Made by a program: the position numbers and the translations under genes
Shown here: positions 36,953 through 53,137 of the stretch, piece after piece
Numbering within the stretch: the first letter of the stretch is position 1
Layout: the number at the start of each line of letters is the position of its first letter
Assembly: GCF_042477335.2 (NCBI RefSeq)
Contig: NC_091246.1
Location: 252,617,001-252,681,000, forward strand
Length of the DNA: 64,000 nucleotides
DNA from: Ovis canadensis
Taxonomy: Eukaryota > Chordata > Mammalia > Artiodactyla > Bovidae
Reading direction: 5' to 3'
Notes under the pieces: model-generated
Seen by the model: the letters and a program-made list of their open reading frames with translations, nothing else
Databases searched by the model: none
What the model was told of the DNA's origin: nothing

Positions 36953-38334
36953 CCTCTATGAAGTGGGGGCTACTGATACGTCCAAGAGGACCCGGGAAAG
37001 CGACCTGCCGGGGCCGCCCAGGCAGGAAGCGCTCATGGCACCATACTTCTGTCCCTGGGCACAGCAGCACCCTCGTGTGGTCTGGCAGGGCTGCCCAGGG
37101 CCTCCTGCAGCCAAAGGCAGGCTTCCCCTTTTCTCACTGAGCTCAGAGGGGCTTTCCTCACTGAGGATGAGGCCTTCTCTAGCCACTTTCAGTTCCTGTC
37201 AGCGTCAGAAGGCCCAAGGGCCTCATAAAACGACACCCGTAGACAAGGCTACAGACTCAGTCCTATGTCCTGCCCCCAGGTTCGTGTGTTGAAACCTGCC
37301 CTGCAGGGCGATGGTGTTTTGAGGTGCAGCCTTTGGGGAGTATTTAGGTCATGAATGGGATCAGTGCCCTTATTTTGAAAAAAAAAAAAAAAAAAGACCC
37401 CAGGGAGCTCCCTTGGCCCTTCTGCCAGCTGAGGACCCAGCGAGAAGACAGCCATCCGTGAACTAGAAAGTGGGTCCTCACCAGACACTGACTCTCCCAG
37501 CATCCTGACCACAGACTTCCCAGGCTCCAGAACCATAAGAAATCAATGTTTGTTTCTAAGCCACTCAGACTATGTCCCTTTGCTACAGCTGCCCGAATGG
37601 GCTGAGATTCCCCGCTGGACCCTGGAACTGCTGAGGCCGCAGCAATCAGGGAGCAGCAGGCAGGGAAAGGAAGCGAGTCCGCTGCTTTTCTCAGGAGGCT
37701 CCAGGCTCTCAGCGCTAATGTGACTTGCCAGCGGGCCCCGGAGCTGGGGGTAAGGGCACTGCAGGTCACTGCCTGGCTGGTTCTCACCACAGTCCCTCTG
37801 GGGCCTCGCAAGGGGGGCTGAAAGCCTCTTCCCGTGCCTCGGTGGCCCACCCTGACCTTCAACACAGCTGAGGTTGGAGCTGTCTATCTTACACGCAGCC
37901 TCCAGGTTGACACCCAGTCCAGGTAGGAAGGGTGCCTTTGCGGCGCCAAAGGCACCTCAAAATCAGTTCTTTTGCTCCCCCAATCACCCTACCCCTGGAT
38001 CGCCTCCTCCACCCTCTTCTTGTACAACAGAACCCACACACCACCGCAGGTCATCAGGGTAGGACACCACCATCCTCATTAACTTCTCTGTAAGGGGAAC
38101 ACTGTCCTCATTTAAAGATAAGGCTGAGTGGGCTTGTGCAAGTAACTGTCTGAGTCTGGGTAAAAACTGAGGAAAACGACGCTCACGCTCTTGAGTTGCT
38201 ATACCGATAAAACACACACAAAGCTCTTAGCCCAGGGCCTGATGCCACAGGAGTGACTGAGAATGAGAGAGCAGCATCTCACGCACCCCGCGGCCTCTCC
38301 CCCCGTCTTTTCACCAGGTGAGTGAAGAAAGAGG

Positions 38335-38790
38335 GGCTTCCCTGACAGCTCTGTTGGTAAAGAATCTGCCTGCAATGCCGGAGACCAGGGTTCAATTCGG
38401 GGGTCGGGAAATTCCGCTGGAAAAGGGATTGGCTATCCACTCCTAGGAAGAAAGAAGGTGGAGGGCTTCCCCAGCAGCTCAGTGGTAAAAAAACCCACCT
38501 ACCAATGCAGGAGACACGGGTTCGATCCCTGGGCCAGGAAGAGCCCGCATGCCGCAGACCAAGCTGTGCACAACCACCAAGCCTGCGCTCGGCTTGTTGC
38601 AGCGAGAGAGCCTCTGCGCAGCAGTGAAGACCCAGACCAGCCAGAGCCAAACAGAACAGACAGCAAACTGAAAGAGAGGGGCCACGGCAACGAGAAGCTC
38701 GAGCGCCAGAACGAGAGGGTGGCCTCCACTGGCCCAACAGTGGAGACCCGGCACAGCCAAAAATACAATAAAATTATTTCTTTTTAAAAA
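38335..38790 (+). repeat. Bov-tA head fragment followed by a CHR-type SINE
   Basis: First piece: gcttccctgacagctctgtt to gggattggctatccactcc (38335-38443). Second piece: gggcttccccagcagctcag to the CHR 3' region (gtgaagacccagaccagcca) with an A-rich end near 38785. Confidence 0.7.
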
Positions 38791-39994
38791 GGTGGACACA
38801 TGCCTGGTGAGGGAGGGAGGGGTGTCTTGAGGGATGTACTTCGGCTCACAGGGCCCCGGGCTCTGGGTGGGTGGTCCCCTGTCCATGCACGGGGCGTGTA
38901 CAGCTCTGGGCTCAGGATACACACCTTTGAGACACACCTGAGCCCCGAACAGAAGGTGCTTTCCCCTGAGGCCGCTGCGTGCAGAGCCTGTCACTCACAG
39001 GTTCTGATCCAAGTAGGAAGCCAGCCTGGGCCTACCTTCTGGCCAACAGCACCGAGTGAATGGATACCCAGGGTTGAAACAAAAGTTGCCCAGGTCTGTA
39101 GGTGTGATGAGGACCACAACAGGGTTTTGTTTTTTTTTTTTTTTTTAGCAGCTGTACTTCAGGGGTGCCTTATCGATGCTGGTGGTGCTTTTAACTTTAT
39201 TGAAGCCTAGCCGATCAGGGGTGCCTGTGAGCATGAAGGCCGCATGCTTGAACTTCAGGATCCGTGGGGCTGGGCTGGGGAGCAGGGATGTAAGAAGCTT
39301 TCCCAGCAGAGCCTGAGCCCTCAGATTCTGTGTACCCGATCACATCTGGAGAACGGCGGCCCTGGAAAAGGCATCCCCTGCAACAGCCAAGCAACTCTTC
39401 CAGATCCCAAGCTGAGACAGAGAGCTAGCCGCTGAAGCCGCCTTCATCTACCAGATAAGTTCAAATGCCTTGAGACAGAGCCCCAGGGCACTCCAGATGC
39501 CCCTCCCCATCTCCTGTCCCTCCCTCTGGACCTTCAGAGGCTCCTCCCAGGTCTCCAGATTTAGGTTTAGGCTGTCTCCTCCCCCAGCCTTCTCCCTCAC
39601 CCTAAAGGGCATAATAAAAAGACACTAAGACCAGTTCTAAACTGTCGTCTCAACACAGAGGAGCCTCACAGGAGTGGCTGGACAGCACCTGTCATCTCTT
39701 CCCCTGCCCTCCTCCACACACCAGAAGAATGCTCATCACAGTCCTCAGGGACCACCGCTTTTAAGCTCACTCCTCTCTGTCATCCTAGTTGGAAACTTAT
39801 TCTTAGAACCTAGACACAACAGCTGCAGGGTAAAGGTTCAAAACACAGCAAGACAGTCAGAGAGGGAGGGTGGGGGAGAGAGAAAGGAAGGAAAGAAGGC
39901 AGAAAGGGAGAGAAACAAAGGGAGGAAGCGAGACCTAATCGAAAGCTCTCTGGAACTGACCTGCCTGACGACTGCTAGAGTAGAATTCCTGAGC

Positions 39995-40145
39995 AAGTGA
40001 CTGGGCCTCAGAGTCCCAACCTGTAAAATGGGGAATAATGTAAGTATACATCTGGGAGGCTAGCTGCAGAGTTACATGAAATAATCCAGGCAGAGGGATC
40101 AGGATGGTGCCTGGCACAGATTAAACACTCAGCAGAATAAGGAGG
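39995..40145 (+). repeat. MIR element
   Basis: Contains agtcccaacctgtaaaatgg ggaataat and ggatggtgcctggcacag, typical MIR 3' sequence. Confidence 0.65.
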
Positions 40146-40859
40146 GATGGTGTTATTCCCTTCTGGCGGAAGCATTCCCCTCCCCCACACAGAGTCCCTG
40201 GCAAACAGCAGGCTTCAGCAAGCGCTGAATAGACAAGACCAGGCCAGCCCTCATACTTCCGAAGGCAGACTGCCCATGTAGGCACTCTGGAAACCTGTCC
40301 TAGGGATGTGGTAACAGGGAGCAATCCAGGCTCACTGCAGACTTGGGGCGCATCTGAGTGGAGGAGCGTCCCGGCTAGGGGCTACCACCCATTCCAGCCT
40401 TCCAGGTCGTCGGTCACAATTCCCTTCGAGTGACTCAGCCCAGCACGGGGCAGCCTGTTAGTGAAGATAATCATAGGGAAGCCGCTGGGGTCAGCGCTCG
40501 TTCGCCGCGAGGCCCCCTCCCCTGGGGGAAAAACAAAGCCGTCAGAATAAAAGGGGCCAGTCGGCCGGGATCGGGAGATGAACAACGGACCCAGACCCTA
40601 ACCTCTGTGCAAGGCTGGCCGGAGAGGTCGTGATGGTCGCTTCTGATGGGGAAGACGGTGGGGAATTGGGCCCCCGAGGGCCTGCCAATTCCAGTCCAGA
40701 GAGCCTGGCTCCAGGATCTCGCGCCCCAAGGTGGGGGCAGCAGCCCCCAGGGCCGTCCCGGGGCTGGAGGAAAGTGTTGGAAAGATATGGCAGCGAAGGC
40801 CCGGGGTCCCCTCCCCGGCCCCTCGCAGCCCCAGCCTCAAATTCGGCTTACCGCGTCTA

Positions 40860-41657
<798 letters not shown>

Positions 41658-42363
41658 TGAAGAGCGCTTTATCCGGACCACCTTCCCCTCCGCTCTTCTG
41701 GGGTTGCAACTCGGTAGCCCCAGAGTCTTACCCGAGCCTAGCCTAGACCTCGCTTTCCTGTCTCTGTTGCTTTCTTGGTGCTCCTCTTTGCGTCGCTGGT
41801 CTCCAGAGCTGTGCCCTAACCCGCCTCCTACGCTGCCCGGTGCGCGTAACCGGTCCCCAGCCGCTCTGCCTGCGCCCCTCTCCCCATTGCCTTCATTGCC
41901 GGTGCGCCCCCCCCGCCCCCCCGAGCTCCCTTTCCTCTTCCCTTTTCTTTCGTCAGGCCCTAGACTTCGTTCGTTTGGCAGCACCCCTGGCTCTCCCACT
42001 GAGAGCTGCAGCATCGCCCCTGGCGAGGCTGGGAGAGCAGGGGTGGTGGGCTGAAGAGTGGGGAGGTGTGAGAGAGGGGGTAAGGGCTTTCTGTCCACTT
42101 CTGTAGCCCCGTGCCAGCTTCTTATGGAGGTATAACCCGCCTCCAGGGAGCTTGTCGTCTAGTGGGGAAGACGGAAGCAAATGATGGCAGAGGAGCCTAG
42201 AAGAGGAAGCACTTTTAAGGGAGAAAGGTGTGAGGGGCAGGAGGAGGACCTGGGAAAGGCTCAGAATGCCCCGGAGCTGGACCCTCGAGGACCAGTTGTA
42301 GTTTGCTGGGCAGAGAATGAAAGAAAGGGGCATGAGAGGCAGAGAGCATAGCTGTGCCAGGCC

Positions 42364-42424
42364 TGGTGTGTGGAAGGGTGGCCTGGAGGCAGGTGTGTGG
42401 AAGGGTGGCCTGGAGGCAGGTGTG
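42364..42424 (+). repeat. 27-bp tandem duplication
   Basis: The unit gtgtgtggaagggtggcctg gaggcag occurs twice back to back, then a partial third. It lies in AKR7A2 intron 1 and is a possible variable-number repeat. Confidence 0.8.
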
Positions 42425-42907
42425 GCTTGAGTGATGTGTGTGTGTGTGTGGAGGGATGGTCCCTCATCCGCCTAATGCCATTGGATGAGCCTCCTCTGTT
42501 TCATCCTGAGGCTCTTCCTTCCCAGCCCTTGTGGGTGGTGCCCTCTGGGTTCGCCTTAGAGTCACAGCTTGGTGGATCCGCAGGAACTGGGAATGTGCAT
42601 CTCAGACCCACACTCTAGCCCACCTGGCTGCCTCCCTTGGCTAATGAAAATCTGGTTCCTGAACTGGTTTTTCTCCCGCCGGCCCTCCCCCGCTTCCTTC
42701 TTTGAGGCCAGGCGCTCACTGAGTCCAAGTCCTCGCGTGGGACCCAGGCAAAGTTCACGCCAAGAGTGCAGCAGGGGGACTGACAGGTGTGGGGACGGAG
42801 AGAATCTGGGCTGGAAGCTGAGGGACTTGGTCCTCCCCTCTGAGCCACCGAGTTGCCTTTGCCACATGTGGAAAGGACAGAATCCAGAGCACTGGCATTC
42901 TTCCCAT

Positions 42908-43022
42908 TTTCGTTATTTGTTGCATTGCGAGGCTGAGGCCTGGGTAGTTCCCCACCAGGGATCAAAACCCGAGCCCCTGAAGTGGGGGCACGGAGTCCTA
43001 CCCACTGGGCCACCAGAGACGC
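42908..43022 (-). repeat. CHR-type SINE, antisense
   Basis: tgcattgcgaggctgaggcc, gttccccaccagggatcaaa and gggccaccagagacgcc. Old and diverged; AKR7A2 intron 1. Confidence 0.65.
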
Positions 43023-43714
43023 CCAGAGAGAAGGCATTCCTCACAGCACTTGCAAGCTGCTCACATGGCAGAGCACTCTCCTGTCCTGCTGGGGCTGGGG
43101 GTGCATGCTTCCAGGAGTCTAGAAGGGAGAGGCAGACTGCCGCTGCCTTCTGCTCATTTCGCCTTCTTCCTCTCACGTGGACCTGCCGGGGGCCGTGTTC
43201 CGCAGCTGCATCTCTTCCCGAATTCTTGGAGCAGCGTGTATACTTGTTCCATCTCCAGGCGTGTCTGTCTGTGGTGCAGCTGACTGGTTCAGTCAGGAAG
43301 CCTTTGAACAATGGATGGGATTTGAGAAAACCCTTTGGAATTGGGTCTGGGCCCCCTTCTCTTGTCTCGTGTCCCAGCGCTCCCTGCTTGGGGCTCACGC
43401 TCTTATAACTCAGTATTCCACCTACTGTGCTTTCTTGCCTTTGCCCAAGTTCCCTCCCTCCAAACGTGCTTCCTTGTTGGCTGGGACTCTTTTTAGAGAC
43501 TCAGTTTCGGGGGTCAGGAAGCCCTCCCTGGAATTCCTCAGTTGGACACGCAGGTCTGCTCTGGCCTCCCTGCACTTTCCTATTTAACATCAGCTTCTAG
43601 CCTGTGAGCGCCTTGAGGGCAGAGACGGGAGTGTGATTGGTTCATCTGGCATACTTGGGCTCTGCCCCAGGCCCACCAGCCAGCAGTGGTGACTAGTGGC
43701 GGCAGTGAATGTCA

Positions 43715-43835
43715 GGAGCTCACATGAGGCACTATTTTATCCTCATGAGGACACCTTCGTGTTGTAGATTAGAGAACTGAAACTCAGAGAATCTAAGTAA
43801 TTTCTCCAGGATCACGTGGCTAGCAAGTGGTTATA
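43715..43835 (+). repeat. MIR/L2-like fragment
   Basis: gagaactgaaactcagagaa and ggatcacgtggctagcaagt match the MIR central core. It ends just upstream of AKR7A2 exon 2 (43862). Confidence 0.55.
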
Positions 43836-43839
43836 TTAA

Positions 43840-44417
<578 letters not shown>

Positions 44418-44677
44418 TAGACGGCCCCCCGGGGCCCTTCCTGCCTGCTGCTGGCTCTGCGGTCAGCCCGAACTCGCCTCCCCCTTCCCCCTAAAGGAGT
44501 GTCTGGGTGTCACTTAGATACCTCTTCCTCTGGAAGGCTTGCCCGACAGCCCAGTGGGTCCTCCAGTCTCCAGACCCCAGCTTTATGCATTGAGCGAGTA
44601 TCTCTGAGAATCTGCCGTGATCACCGGAAGCCACCTTTGCTCATCTGTCCCATCCTGTTTGCTTGCCTGCTTCTTTG

Positions 44678-45530
<853 letters not shown>

Positions 45531-45648
45531 TGAGCTGGGGGCAGATGGCGCCAGGACAGGCAGAGTGGGAGGGGTCCCCATAGTCTGAAAGTGGGGCATC
45601 CCTGGGGCTGCTTTCCTTTCAGGGCCTTCCCTTGCTGCCTGCACCTAG

Positions 45649-46284
<636 letters not shown>

Positions 46285-46589
46285 TGAGGAGCCAGCATGA
46301 TCTTTAAGTCATTTTTCCCTCTGAAATCTCTCTGGTCCAGTTCTCAGGCAGCCTTCCTGTTGTTCTGGGTAGCTGCCGAAGAACCAGGCCCTGTCTCGAG
46401 GGCTTTACAAGCATGGATTGAACGATTGCTTAGGCCTGATAAGTGGGATTATTCCAGTTTTACTGATGAGCACACAGCTGTGAATGGAAGAGAAAGTTGT
46501 CACGGACTTCATATATAGCCTGCTGGTCCTGCTCCTCTGTGGGAGTCGGGGTTACCTCTCTTTGGTGTCCCCGTCTTCCTGGCTACACC

Positions 46590-47730
<1,141 letters not shown>

Positions 47731-48051
47731 CCTCGTCGGTGACTTTCCTCTGCTCCCGTCCTCTGCTCATCCTCAGATTCCCCACTCTGCTCCTGGGTCT
47801 CCTTCTTGATGGGAGTGGTATTAGCAGTCAGGAACCCCATTTCCCCCATCAAGTCCCTATTCCACGTAGGAAGTACCCAAGACTGGAGAAGAAACGCAAT
47901 CCCAGGCCTGGTGGTTGCTTTCTGAACATGCCCAGGGCGGAAAAATCACACCCTGGGCCGGGTGTGGTTCGTGGGCCAAGCAGCAGCAGGTGGTGAAAGG
48001 GGCTCAACTGGGAAATTCAGACGAACCCACCAGTCAAAGGCTCTTTGTTGA

Positions 48052-48258
48052 GCTTCCCTGGAGGCCCAGGGGTTAAGAATCCATCTGGCAATGCAGGGGA
48101 CATGGGTTCAATCCCTGGTCAGGAAGATCTCACAAGCTACGGAGCTATTAAACCCATGTGCTACCCATATACCCTGGAGCCGTGCTCTGCAACAAGAGGA
48201 ATCACCGCTCTCTACAGCTAGAGAGAGCCCGCGCACAGCGCCAAGGCCCCGGCACTTA
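48052..48258 (+). repeat. CHR-type SINE
   Basis: agcttccctggaggcccagg, ttcaatccctggtcaggaag and the CHR 3' section gagagagcccgcgcacagcg. Confidence 0.75.
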
Positions 48259-48261
48259 AAA

Positions 48262-48775
48262 AGGATGCATTTGAATCAGTTCTAATGAGGTGGATGAAAC
48301 TGGACCCTATTCTACAGAGCAAAGTAAGTCAGAAAGAAAAGCACCAATACCGTATACTAACGCATACATATGGAATTTAGAACGATGGTGGTGATGATCC
48401 TACATGCGAGACAGCAAAAGAGACACAGATGTAAACAACAGTCTTCGGGACTCTGTGGGAGAAGGCGAGGGTGGGATGATTTGGGAGAATAGCACTGAAA
48501 CATGGATATTACCATATGTGAAAGAGATCGCCAGTCCAGGTTCCATGCATGAGACAGGGTGCTCAGGGCTGGTGCACTGGGACGACCCTGAGGGATGCGA
48601 TGGGGAGGGAGGTGGGAGGGGGTTCAGGATGGGGGACACCTGTACACTCATGGCTGATTCATGTCAATGTATGGCAACAACCACTACAATACTGTAAAGT
48701 AATTAGCCTCCAATTAAAAATAAGAATTTTTAAAAATGAAAAAAATTTAAAAATGTGGAAAAAAAGGGACCCAGT
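48262..48775 (+). mobile_element. L1-BT LINE 3' end
   Basis: The ruminant L1 3' UTR: gaggtggatgaaactggacc, gtaagtcagaaagaaaagca, gacacctgtacactcatggc tgattcatgtcaatgtatgg, then cagcctccaattaaaa-type tail. 5'-truncated, no coding capacity. Confidence 0.75.
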
Positions 48776-49032
48776 ACAACCATAAATAGATAAATAATTT
48801 TTGAAAAGAGATTCTGTTCAAAGGAAGGTCCTACTCGCCATCTATTAATGAAAGGAGACACACACCCTGCAGGTAAAGTCTTATTATTTACAATGAAGAC
48901 ACCCTCCTCTGTCTTCAGCCATAATAAAGTGGATGCTTCCCCAAGTGGGGTTATTACCCTCCTCGCATCATTATTACTAATTCTTTTAGTTCTACCAGCT
49001 TATTGCTGCCAGCCCACCTCCCTCCACCCTCG

Positions 49033-49142
49033 TGCATGCGTGCTCAGTCGTGTAACCCCACGGATCGCAGCCCACCAGGCTCCTCTGTCCACGGACTTTT
49101 CCAGGCAAGAATACTGGAGTGGGTTGCCGTTCCCTTCTCCAC
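49033..49142 (-). repeat. Bov-tA fragment, antisense
   Basis: gcgtgctcagtcgtgtaacc ... ggcaagaatactggagtggg ttgccgttcccttctcc. Partial. Confidence 0.75.
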
Positions 49143-49815
49143 CTGCTCATATTAATCATAATATAAAAATTATTGTTGCACAGCAAAGCACCCCAAAATT
49201 CTGTTGCTTAAGATGACGAAATCCGAAACTGACCTAAGAAGATTCAATGCAATTTCTATCAAATAGCTTAAAAAGATCAAGTACAGAACTATAGTCTATT
49301 TTTGAAGGAAGAATAATAGCTCTTCTGTGCCAATGCATCCCCTGCCTTGAGGGAGGAGACACGAAACCTGAGAGGTTTATGCTGAGGTGGAGGGAGTGTT
49401 CCGTAAAATTCTGTGGCTTGTTGATACAGGGATTGGCACTGTGGCCTGAGACTGAACTGAACATGAGAACTTTAGAGGATGTCGTCTCTAAAGTACAGTG
49501 GGCATTTGCTGGCTTAACTGCATGGCTTGATGAGTGCATTTGGAATCTGTTGAGGCAGTCTGAGCTCGGGTTGGAAAAAAAATTCCAGGCACAGAGCATT
49601 TCGGAATGGAGTGCGCTTATTAGGAGCAAGGAGCAGAGATACTGAGGGTGCTGTGAGCCCAGCGGGGCAGGTCGACCTCCTGACAGGCCAAGGAGAGCTG
49701 AGGGGCTGCTTCAGAACGCTGGGCTGGCTCAAGGGAGACCAGAGGCTGTTCCTGGAACCCACCTACAAAACCTCTGGCCAACCGGATACACTAATATACA
49801 ATGAGGATAACGCAC
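49143..49815. other. Unidentified repeat-like stretch
   Basis: Includes an 88-codon open frame at 49379-49645 (+) that I do not recognise. Sequence around 49600-49700 (gcttattaggagcaaggagc) has the feel of retroviral LTR-type sequence, but I cannot assign it. Confidence 0.3.
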
Positions 49816-50366
49816 CCTGACATTACATTTCATCCCAAGAATACAGTTTGCTTTATATTTGCAAAGCAATCAGTGTTGCAATGACATCAATCAGTTGATG
49901 TTAGTCAACTCTATTGGTCAAAGGTTTTTGCAGGTAGGTTCATGAAGACTACTGGGGATAGTTTCTGCTGAGTCATATAGTAAGTGTACTTTTAACTTTA
50001 TAAAAACTCACTTATCTGTTTAAAAGGCTAAACATGAAAAAAGGTTAAAAGTTATCTTTATCCTCACATCATTTCCAGCACTCTTCTTTTTGTGTGTATA
50101 TAAATCCAACATTTCTTCCTTCTAAAGAATTTTTCCAAATATTTGCCATAGTGAGAGCTGGCTCCTATGCATTCTCCCGAACCTTTGTCAGAACAAAGTA
50201 TTTTGCTTTCATTCCTGAAAGGTGTTTTCGCTTGAGTTCTTTCAGTACTTAAATACAAATGCTGGCTGGAGCTTTTGACAAGTCCCAACAAGAAAACCAC
50301 AGAGCTGAGTTCTGGGGCCTGCAAGGTGGCAGGAAAACAATTGATATAGTTGAGTGTGCTAACACC

Positions 50367-50590
50367 AGGGACTTCCCAGGTGGCGCAAGTGGTAAGGAGC
50401 CTGCCTGCCAGTGCAGGAGACAAACAGGGGTTTGATCCCTGGGTTGGAAAGATCCCCTGGAGGAGGGCATGGCAACCCACTCCTGTATTCTTGCCCAGAG
50501 AATCCCATGGACAGAGGAGAAGCCTGGCGGGCTACACTCCATAGGGTCCCAAAGAGTCAGACATGATTGAAGTGACGTAGCATTCACACA
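50367..50590 (+). repeat. Bov-tA SINE
   Basis: gggacttcccaggtggcgca through gtattcttgcccagagaatc to gacatgattgaagtgacgta. Confidence 0.85.
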
Positions 50591-50824
50591 TATTAGCATC
50601 AAAGAATAAAACGCTTATGATTATCTCAATAGATGCAGAAAAAGCATTTAACAAAGTTCAATACCCATTCATGAAGGAGGAAAAAAAAACACTCAGCAAA
50701 ATAAGAACAGGGAATTTCCTCAAAATGAAAAAGGGCATATTCAGAAAACATATCGCTGACATTATATTTAATAGTGAAACAATTCTCCCTCTAAGATTGG
50801 TAACCAGGCAGTGATGTCTGCTCT

Positions 50825-51457
50825 TGAGGCAGGAGGTAGATGGGTCCCACCAGGGCAAACCGATTAGACAGTCATTCCGGGCGAACCGAAACTCCAAGAT
50901 GAGGAGAGCAGGACAGTGAAGAGAAGTAGCCGGACCCTGCCCAGACCACATATTCCTCATTCTCGAAGTCAGGAGACCTCCCCAACCACACATGCACAAA
51001 AGGGCTCCTTGGAGGTCAAAGGGGAATGATATCAAGGGATACTCTACCCATAGGCCTTTGCGGTAGAATCCATCTTGGCTAAGAGATGCGTGCGCCCACA
51101 TGGGAGGAGCCTGAGATATACTATCTGTGGACTGTGAACCAGGCAAATCGAAATGATTGGCCAAAGGAAACCCGGAAGACACGCCTGATAAAAGTAATGC
51201 AAACTCCACAAGGGCGCGAATCTCCTCTCTCTCTGAGTCTGCCAGCGTATCTATCCACATGTACTGTACTCTTTTCCCACTTAAAAAATACCTGTTCCAC
51301 TACTTTTCCTCTTTGTGGGAATCCTTTTCTGCAAAACTGAAGAGCCAGAGCCCTTGTCTGTGACCACTGGTACTCTCAGCGCCGCAACACGGCCTGAATC
51401 TCTGACTGGGAACCCAAGCCCCGCTTCAAGCCATTGCGGGGGGAGGCTACCCAAGGT
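50825..51457 (+). mobile_element. Solo LTR of an endogenous retrovirus (class II, BTLTR1-like)
   Basis: About 630 bp inserted within an L1. The L1 reads ...gatgtctgctct before it and ...cactctcacacc after it, consistent with a short degenerate target-site duplication. It shares gaatccatcttggct, an atgcgtgcgcccac segment and aatgattggcca with the LTR at 52085-52644. A promoter-like cctgataaaagtaatgc lies near 51184. No retroviral genes flank it. The family name is from memory and uncertain. Confidence 0.55.
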
Positions 51458-51560
51458 CACTCTCACACCTCTCATTCAATACTGTGCTGGAGGTACTAGA
51501 GATGCCAATATATGCCAGGGGGCATGCATTGCAGCAGGCAACCTCTTACTTAACTACAAA

Positions 51561-52084
51561 GCCACTGTCACTAAAAATAAATGAACAATGCTTTTGTGTC
51601 ACTTAATACCACAGCTATATTCAAATATCCCTGATTGTTTTCAAAAAGTTTCAGGTGGCTTCAGGACTTTCCCAGCGGTCCAGTGGTTAAGACTCTGTGT
51701 TTCCAATGCAGGAGATCAAAAATTAAAAAAGTTTCAGTTGGCTTCCATTAGGATAAGACATGGTTGACACATTGCATTTGGTTGTTATCTTTCAAAAGTC
51801 TAGTTTAAACTTCAGCAGTCTCACTGCTTTTCATGCATTTGTTTATGGAAGGGACCTACCCGTTGGCCTATAGGACATCTCACATTCTTTTTGCATAGTC
51901 ATAGTTTCATTTAACTTGTTCCTATTTTTCACCAAATGGAAGTGCTAATGACTTGATTATATTCTAGTTCACCTTTTTTTTTTCCCTGTTAAGAATGCTT
52001 CATCAGTGGTCCCATGTACTTCCCAATGCGTAACATCAAGGAGATACAAACAGCGGGGGTGATCCGCTCCTGATAATGCTGACA
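51561..52084. other. Repeat-rich stretch without a gene
   Basis: Contains a partial CHR-type SINE at about 51663-51720 (ggactttcccagcggtccag). The remainder is AT-rich and unassigned. Confidence 0.5.
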
Positions 52085-52644
52085 TCAAGCAATGGGCTCG
52101 TGTGGTGTCAGCCTGCTCCCTCCACTGTCGGGTTCCCAATCTTTCATTTTAGGGTTTCGTGGCAGGAAGGGTACCCTGTCCAGGGTCCGAGGATGAGCTC
52201 TTGTCCAACACCTGGGAATGAGTTGTCCGAGGAGAAAATCATGCTGACAGAGCAAGGACCTTATGGGGAAGGGGCATCTTGGCAGAGAGCAGGTCAGGGA
52301 GCCCAGGAGGACGGCTCTGCCAGGGGGCCCGCAGGCTCGGGTTTTATAGTAATGGGAAGAGTTTCTGGGCTGCCTCTGGCCAATCATTCTGACTCCGGGT
52401 ACTTCCTGGTGGCACACGCATTGCTCAGCCAAGATGGATTCCAACAAGGAAGATTCTGGGAAGTCGGTAGGACACGGGTTGGCCTCTCCTCTCTCCTTTT
52501 GACCTTGCCCAGGTTTTTCTGGCTGGTGGTGGCTTGTTAATTCCTTGTTTCTTACCAGCACCTTCTGTCCTAAAACAACTCCTGCAAATGGTTACTATGG
52601 TGCCTGGTCCAAGGGCGTGGTTTCAGTCAGTGTTTCCCCTAACA
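52085..52644 (-). mobile_element. LTR of an endogenous retrovirus, opposite orientation
   Basis: On the minus strand it begins TGTTAGGGGAAACACTGACT, the usual TG start of an LTR. It has an inverted CCAAT (gattgg), a TATA-like actataaaac and the shared gaatccatcttggctgagc segment. The 3' border is not clear and no matching target-site duplication was found. No viral genes adjoin it. Confidence 0.55.
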
Positions 52645-52769
52645 GTTTCATCTATAGATGATCTTTGCCTGAAATCAAGATAGAATTTTAAAGTCTCAGA
52701 TTATGTTGTGTACATGCTAAAAACAGATCTTAGAAGTATAAGTTTAATATATATGAACTTCTGACGATG

Positions 52770-53000
52770 GTTGGCCCCTGAACAACATAGGTTTGAACTG
52801 GGCAGGTCCACGTATACACAGATTTTTTTAATTCAGTAGTAAACACTGCAGTACTGCACAATCCAAAGTTTGCTGAACCCAAGGATGTGGAAGAGGGAAC
52901 CATGGGTACTGAGCAGCCTCATATGCAGAGGGCTGACTCTAAGTTAATGCAGATTTTCCACTGTGCAGGGGGTCAGCGCCCCTTTCCTCCTTGTGGTTCA
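52770..53000 (+). repeat. Old MER-type DNA transposon fragment (family unsure)
   Basis: ggcccctgaacaacataggt ttgaactgggcaggtccac is a familiar medium-reiterated mammalian repeat, possibly Tigger-related. It ends cctttcctccttgtggttca. Confidence 0.45.
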
Positions 53001-53009
53001 AGAATCAGT

Positions 53010-53137
53010 TGTACTTTGTTTTTTTTCTTGCTGTACCATGTGGTCTGTGGGGTCTTAGTTCCCTGACCAAGGATTGAACCCGGGCCCAAGGCAGTGAAAG
53101 CAGAGTCCTAACCACTGGACTGCCAAGGAATTCCCTC
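53010..53137 (-). repeat. CHR-type SINE, antisense
   Basis: ccatgtggtctgtggggtct tagttccctgaccaagg, ending gactgccaaggaattccc. Confidence 0.75.

Larger units (their letters stand above)
49820..51560 (+). mobile_element. L1 LINE ORF2 fragment, broken by a Bov-tA-bearing segment and a solo LTR
   Basis: L1 ORF2 pieces in order. The first, about 49820-49895, contains caaagcaatcagtgttgcaa. The second, 50600-50824, has the reverse-transcriptase segment IISIDAEKAFNKVQ. The third is about 51458-51560 (cactctcacacctctcattc aatactgtgctgg). Between them lie a segment of unclear origin ending in a full Bov-tA (50367-50590), and an LTR (50825-51457). Frames are broken; not functional. Confidence 0.6.
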
